A DNA stretch of 64,000 nucleotides from PFJX01 sp964393825 (GTDB taxonomy: Bacteria > Pseudomonadota > Gammaproteobacteria > Burkholderiales > Thiobacillaceae): the NCBI GenBank assembly GCA_964393825.1, contig CAYMUY010000007.1, positions 48,032-112,031 of the forward strand, written 5' to 3'. The notes beneath the pieces were generated by a model. The model was given only the letters and a program-made list of their open reading frames with translations. It was not told the origin of the DNA and made no database searches. Each line of letters begins with the position of its first letter. The stretch's first letter is position 1. Shown here one piece after another: positions 61,266-64,000 of this stretch. Both the position numbers and the translations under genes were made by a program.

Positions 61266-61298
61266 CTTGAATCCACGCACATTGGCCTTACCCAATCA
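61266..61298 (+). promoter_or_regulatory. Possible sigma-32-type promoter of lon
   Basis: CTTGAAT (61266-61272) resembles the sigma-32 -35 CTTGAAA, and ACCCAATC (61290-61297) partly matches the -10 CCCCATNT with a 17-bp spacer. The -10 has mismatches; the heat-shock role of lon elsewhere motivates the suggestion. Confidence 0.3.
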
Positions 61299-61323
61299 AG
61301 ACGCTTAACTGCACAATGCGCGC

Positions 61324-63726
61324 ATGACCGATCAAGACCAGACCATCGAAGGCGAACTCATCAATCCGGGCGAAGAGGAGGGGACGCGCAATCTGCCGGC
61401 GCAGACCCTGCCGGCAACCCTGTACATTCTGCCGCTGACGGAAAAACCGTTCTATCCGGCGCAGACCCTGCCTCTGATCATGAACGAGGGGCCGTGGATG
61501 GAGACCGTGAAGAAGATCGGCGAAGTCGGCCATCATCTGGTTGGCCTGGTGCTGGTCCATGGCGACGTCTCGGACGACGCGCGGCCGGACGATTTCTACG
61601 CCACCGGCACCCTGGTGCGCATGCATCACCCGATGCGCTCGGATGGCAAGATTCAGTTCATCGCCGAGGGCATCACCCGTTTCCGCGTGGTCGAGTGGAT
61701 GTCCGGCAAACCGCCGTATTACGCCCGCGTGGAATATCCACCCGAGGCCCGTCAGGCCACCAATGGTGAAGAGATCAAGGCCTATGCCCTGGCCATCATC
61801 AACGCCATCAAGGAATTGCTGCCGCTCAATCCGCTGTATTCGGAGGAACTGAAGTTCTTCCTCAATCGCTTTTCTCCCAACGAACCTTCCCTGCTCGCCG
61901 ATTTTGCCGCCAGCCTCACCACCGCGCCCAAGGAGAAGCTCCAGGAAGTGCTGGAAGCGCTCAACCTCAGGAAGCGCATGCAGAAGGTGCTGTTGCTGAT
62001 CAAGAAAGAACTGGAAGTCGCCAAGCTGCAAAGCCGGATCCAGGAAAAGGTCGAGGAGAAGATGACCGCGCAGCAGCGCGAGTTCTTCCTGCGCGAGCAA
62101 CTCAAGGCCATCCAGAAAGAGCTTGGCATCGCCAAGGACGACCGCACCGCCGACCTCGAGCTCTATCAGGGCCGCATCAAGAAACTGAAACTTCCACCGC
62201 ACGCCGCCAAGAAGATCGGCGAGGAAATGGACAAGCTTTCCGGCCTCGAACACGGGTCGCCGGAATACACCGTCACCCGCAACTACCTCGACTGGCTGAC
62301 CAACCTGCCCTGGGGCAAGTTCACCCGTGACAAACTGGAACTGGTGCGTGCCCGCAAGATCCTCGACCAGGATCACGATGGACTCGACGACGTCAAGGAA
62401 CGCATCATCGAATTTCTCGCCGTCGGCGCGCTGAAAGGCGAGGTCGCCGGCTCCATCCTGCTGCTGGTCGGTCCGCCCGGCGTCGGCAAGACCTCCATCG
62501 GTCGCTCGGTAGCGCGCGCCCTGGGGCGCAAGTTCTATCGTTTCTCCGTGGGCGGCATGCGCGACGAGGCCGAGATCAAGGGGCATCGCAGAACCTACAT
62601 TGGCGCCATGCCGGGCAAGTTCATCCAGGCGATCAAGGAAGTCGAGTCACAGAATCCCGTCATCATGCTCGACGAGGTCGACAAGATCGGTGCCTCCTAC
62701 CAGGGTGATCCCGCCTCCGCGCTGCTGGAAGTGCTCGATCCCGAACAGAACGTCGAATTCCTCGATCACTACCTCGACGTGCGCTTCGATCTTTCCAAGG
62801 TGCTGTTCATCTGCACCGCGAATCAGATGGACACCATCCCGGCACCGCTGCTCGACCGCATGGAAACCATCCGCCTGTCCGGCTACCTGCTGGAGGAAAA
62901 GGTCGCCATTGCCAAGCACCACCTGTGGCCGAAACAGTTGAAGAAGACCGGCCTCAAGCGCGGCCAGGTCAGTGTCAGCGAAGCCGCCATCCGCCGCATC
63001 ATCGAAGGCTATGCGCGGGAAGCCGGCGTGCGGCAACTGGAAATGAACCTCGGCAAGGTGGCGCGCAAGGGCGTGGTGAAAATCGTCCGTGGCGAAGCCG
63101 AGAAGCTCCGCGTGACCGCCGACAACCTGGAAACCTTCCTCACCGATCCACCCTATGTCCCGGAAAAGCCGATGGCCGGCATCGGCGTCGTCACCGGCCT
63201 CGCCTGGACCGCCCTGGGCGGCGCCACCCTCACCATCGAGGCGACCAAGGTGCATACCCTGAATCGCGGTTTCAAGCTCACCGGCAAGCTGGGTGACGTG
63301 ATGAAGGAGTCCGCCGAGATCGCTTACAGCTACATCTCCAGCCACCTCAAGGACTACCGGGCCGATCCGAAATTCTTCGACGAGGCCTTCGTCCACCTGC
63401 ATGTACCGGAAGGGGCCACCCCCAAGGACGGTCCCAGTGCCGGCATCACCATGGCCACCGCACTGCTTTCCCTGGCGAAGAACGACAAGATCGACCGACC
63501 ACTGGCCATGACTGGCGAACTCACCCTCACCGGCCAGGTCCTGCCTGTCGGTGGCATCCGTGAAAAAGTCATCGCCGCGAAGCGCGTCGGCCTCACCGAA
63601 CTGCTCCTGCCCCAGGCCAACCAGCCCGACTTCGACCGCCTGCCCGACTATGTCAAGACCGGTCTGGACGTCCATTTCGTCAAGCACTACCGGGATGTGG
63701 TGAAACGGGTTTTTGGCGCTGCCTGA
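61324..63726 (+). CDS. lon: Lon protease (endopeptidase La)
   Basis: An 800-residue cytosolic ATP-dependent protease that degrades misfolded and regulatory proteins. The N-terminal substrate domain (about 30-240) is followed by coiled-coil helices, an AAA+ module with Walker A GPPGVGKT (about 383-390) and VIMLDEVDKIG, and a C-terminal proteolytic domain with catalytic Ser705 in PKDGPSAGIT and Lys748 in GGIREKVIAAKR. Ser/Lys spacing (43 residues) matches the family. It lies between rpoS and tRNA-Pro. Confidence 0.96.
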   Translation: MTDQDQTIEGELINPGEEEGTRNLPAQTLPATLYILPLTEKPFYPAQTLPLIMNEGPWMETVKKIGEVGHHLVGLVLVHGDVSDDARPDDFYATGTLVRMHHPMRSDGKIQFIAEGITRFRVVEWMSGKPPYYARVEYPPEARQATNGEEIKAYALAIINAIKELLPLNPLYSEELKFFLNRFSPNEPSLLADFAASLTTAPKEKLQEVLEALNLRKRMQKVLLLIKKELEVAKLQSRIQEKVEEKMTAQQREFFLREQLKAIQKELGIAKDDRTADLELYQGRIKKLKLPPHAAKKIGEEMDKLSGLEHGSPEYTVTRNYLDWLTNLPWGKFTRDKLELVRARKILDQDHDGLDDVKERIIEFLAVGALKGEVAGSILLLVGPPGVGKTSIGRSVARALGRKFYRFSVGGMRDEAEIKGHRRTYIGAMPGKFIQAIKEVESQNPVIMLDEVDKIGASYQGDPASALLEVLDPEQNVEFLDHYLDVRFDLSKVLFICTANQMDTIPAPLLDRMETIRLSGYLLEEKVAIAKHHLWPKQLKKTGLKRGQVSVSEAAIRRIIEGYAREAGVRQLEMNLGKVARKGVVKIVRGEAEKLRVTADNLETFLTDPPYVPEKPMAGIGVVTGLAWTALGGATLTIEATKVHTLNRGFKLTGKLGDVMKESAEIAYSYISSHLKDYRADPKFFDEAFVHLHVPEGATPKDGPSAGITMATALLSLAKNDKIDRPLAMTGELTLTGQVLPVGGIREKVIAAKRVGLTELLLPQANQPDFDRLPDYVKTGLDVHFVKHYRDVVKRVFGAA

Positions 63727-63786
63727 CATCGCCGCCTTGGTGGCCGATGACGCCACGAAAATATTGGCTGAAGACGCGTTTGTCTG

Positions 63787-63815
63787 TTTACCGAACCCCT
63801 CATCCTCCCTATAAT
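63787..63815 (+). promoter_or_regulatory. Promoter of tRNA-Pro
   Basis: TTTACC (63787-63792) and a perfect TATAAT (63810-63815) are separated by 17 bp. Transcription would begin a few bases before the tRNA at 63827. Confidence 0.75.
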
Positions 63816-63826
63816 GCGCGGCTCGT

Positions 63827-63903
63827 CGGGGCGTAGCGCAGCCTGGTAGCGCACCTGCATGGGGTGCAGGGGGTCGGAAGTTCGAATCTTCTCGCCCCGA
63901 CCA
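63827..63903 (+). tRNA. tRNA-Pro(GGG)
   Basis: A 77-nt cloverleaf including encoded CCA. Acceptor arms CGGGGCG and CGCCCCG pair perfectly; the D arm has GTAGCGCAGCCTGGTAGCGC; the anticodon stem CCTGC/GCAGG closes a loop ATGGGGT whose anticodon is GGG; the T arm has GTTCGAATC. It closely resembles E. coli proL. Confidence 0.97.
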
Positions 63904-63911
63904 ATAAAATC

Positions 63912-63948
63912 AACGGCTTGAACTTCACGGTTCAAGCCGTTTTTCTTT
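63912..63948 (+). terminator. Rho-independent terminator of tRNA-Pro
   Basis: AACGGCTTGAAC (63912-63923) pairs perfectly with GTTCAAGCCGTT (63930-63941) around TTCACG, followed by TTTTCTTT. The putative group II intron begins immediately after this T tract. Confidence 0.92.
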
Positions 63949-63949
63949 G

Positions 63950-64000
63950 GTGCGCCCAGCATGGGCGCACTCTTGTGGGTGCAAGTCCCACCGTAAGTTG
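63950..64000 (+). mobile_element. Group II intron 5' end, probably class C (partial, continues beyond window)
   Basis: The sequence begins GTGCG, the group II 5' consensus. GTGCGCCCA (63950-63958) forms a 9-bp perfect stem with TGGGCGCAC (63962-63970). A second stem GTGGG/CCCAC encloses the characteristic GTGCAAGTCCC segment of domain I. It abuts the T tract of a Rho-independent terminator, the preferred insertion site of bacterial class C introns. The reverse transcriptase and 3' end would lie outside the window. Confidence 0.65.

Noticed and set aside
63687..63962. Minus-strand reading frame containing GEKIRTSDPLHPMQ
   Set aside because: This is the well-known artefact of translating the antisense of a tRNA gene (here tRNA-Pro at 63827-63903); it also crosses the terminator and the end of lon.

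Overview
The window is a stretch of GC-rich chromosome from a betaproteobacterium. The gene orders pyrG-kdsA-eno-ftsB, zipA-like-ligA and surE-pcm-nlpD-rpoS, together with Sox sulfur oxidation genes, a PEP-CTERM protein and a rhombosortase, suggest a sulfur-metabolising member of the Rhodocyclales/Nitrosomonadales. That placement is an inference from gene content. A run of exactly 100 N at 21246-21345 shows the sequence comes from a scaffolded draft assembly.

Region by region. 1-8715: end of a histidine phosphatase gene, queF (queuosine), smc (chromosome condensation), a small c-type cytochrome, a membrane GGDEF/EAL c-di-GMP protein, and an HTH-receiver regulator. 8693-13757 (minus strand): a rhombosortase with an overlapping GlyGly-CTERM lipoprotein, the lysophospholipid repair pair lplT-aas, and a cysteine-free ArsR-type regulator. 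13846-28575: a surface-adhesion island. A type I secretion operon (ABC transporter, HlyD adaptor, TolC-like channel) reads leftward. A 423-bp regulatory hub, a 48-residue PEP-CTERM protein under a sigma-54 promoter, and a giant signal-less SdrD B-like repeat adhesin read rightward. The adhesin gene is broken only by the N gap. 28829-34026: a fused SpmA/SpmB-type membrane protein, a small secreted protein and a DUF748 protein. 34194-37272: soxX-soxA and soxB, separated by a terminator; soxYZ is not present. 37495-41692: an M48 metalloprotease with TPR-like repeats, moaC, two DsrC/TusE-family proteins with complementary cysteine loss, a small periplasmic protein and an HDOD-like protein. 41812-63903: a bacterial alpha-2-macroglobulin, then housekeeping genes (pyrG, kdsA, eno, ftsB, zipA-like, ligA, two tandem galU genes, surE, pcm, nlpD, rpoS, lon) and tRNA-Pro(GGG). 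The last 51 bases look like the 5' end of a group II intron inserted directly after the tRNA terminator.

How the genes work together. The T1SS operon most likely exports the divergently encoded adhesin, which has no N-terminal signal peptide and ends in a calcium-binding T1SS-type region. Its N-terminal domain carries a Cys/Gln motif pair resembling the thioester domains of Gram-positive covalent adhesins. This is the most interesting hypothesis in the window. SoxXA and SoxB are periplasmic parts of thiosulfate oxidation and would need SoxYZ encoded elsewhere. LplT and Aas recycle lysophospholipids. The rhombosortase most likely processes the lipoprotein whose gene it overlaps.
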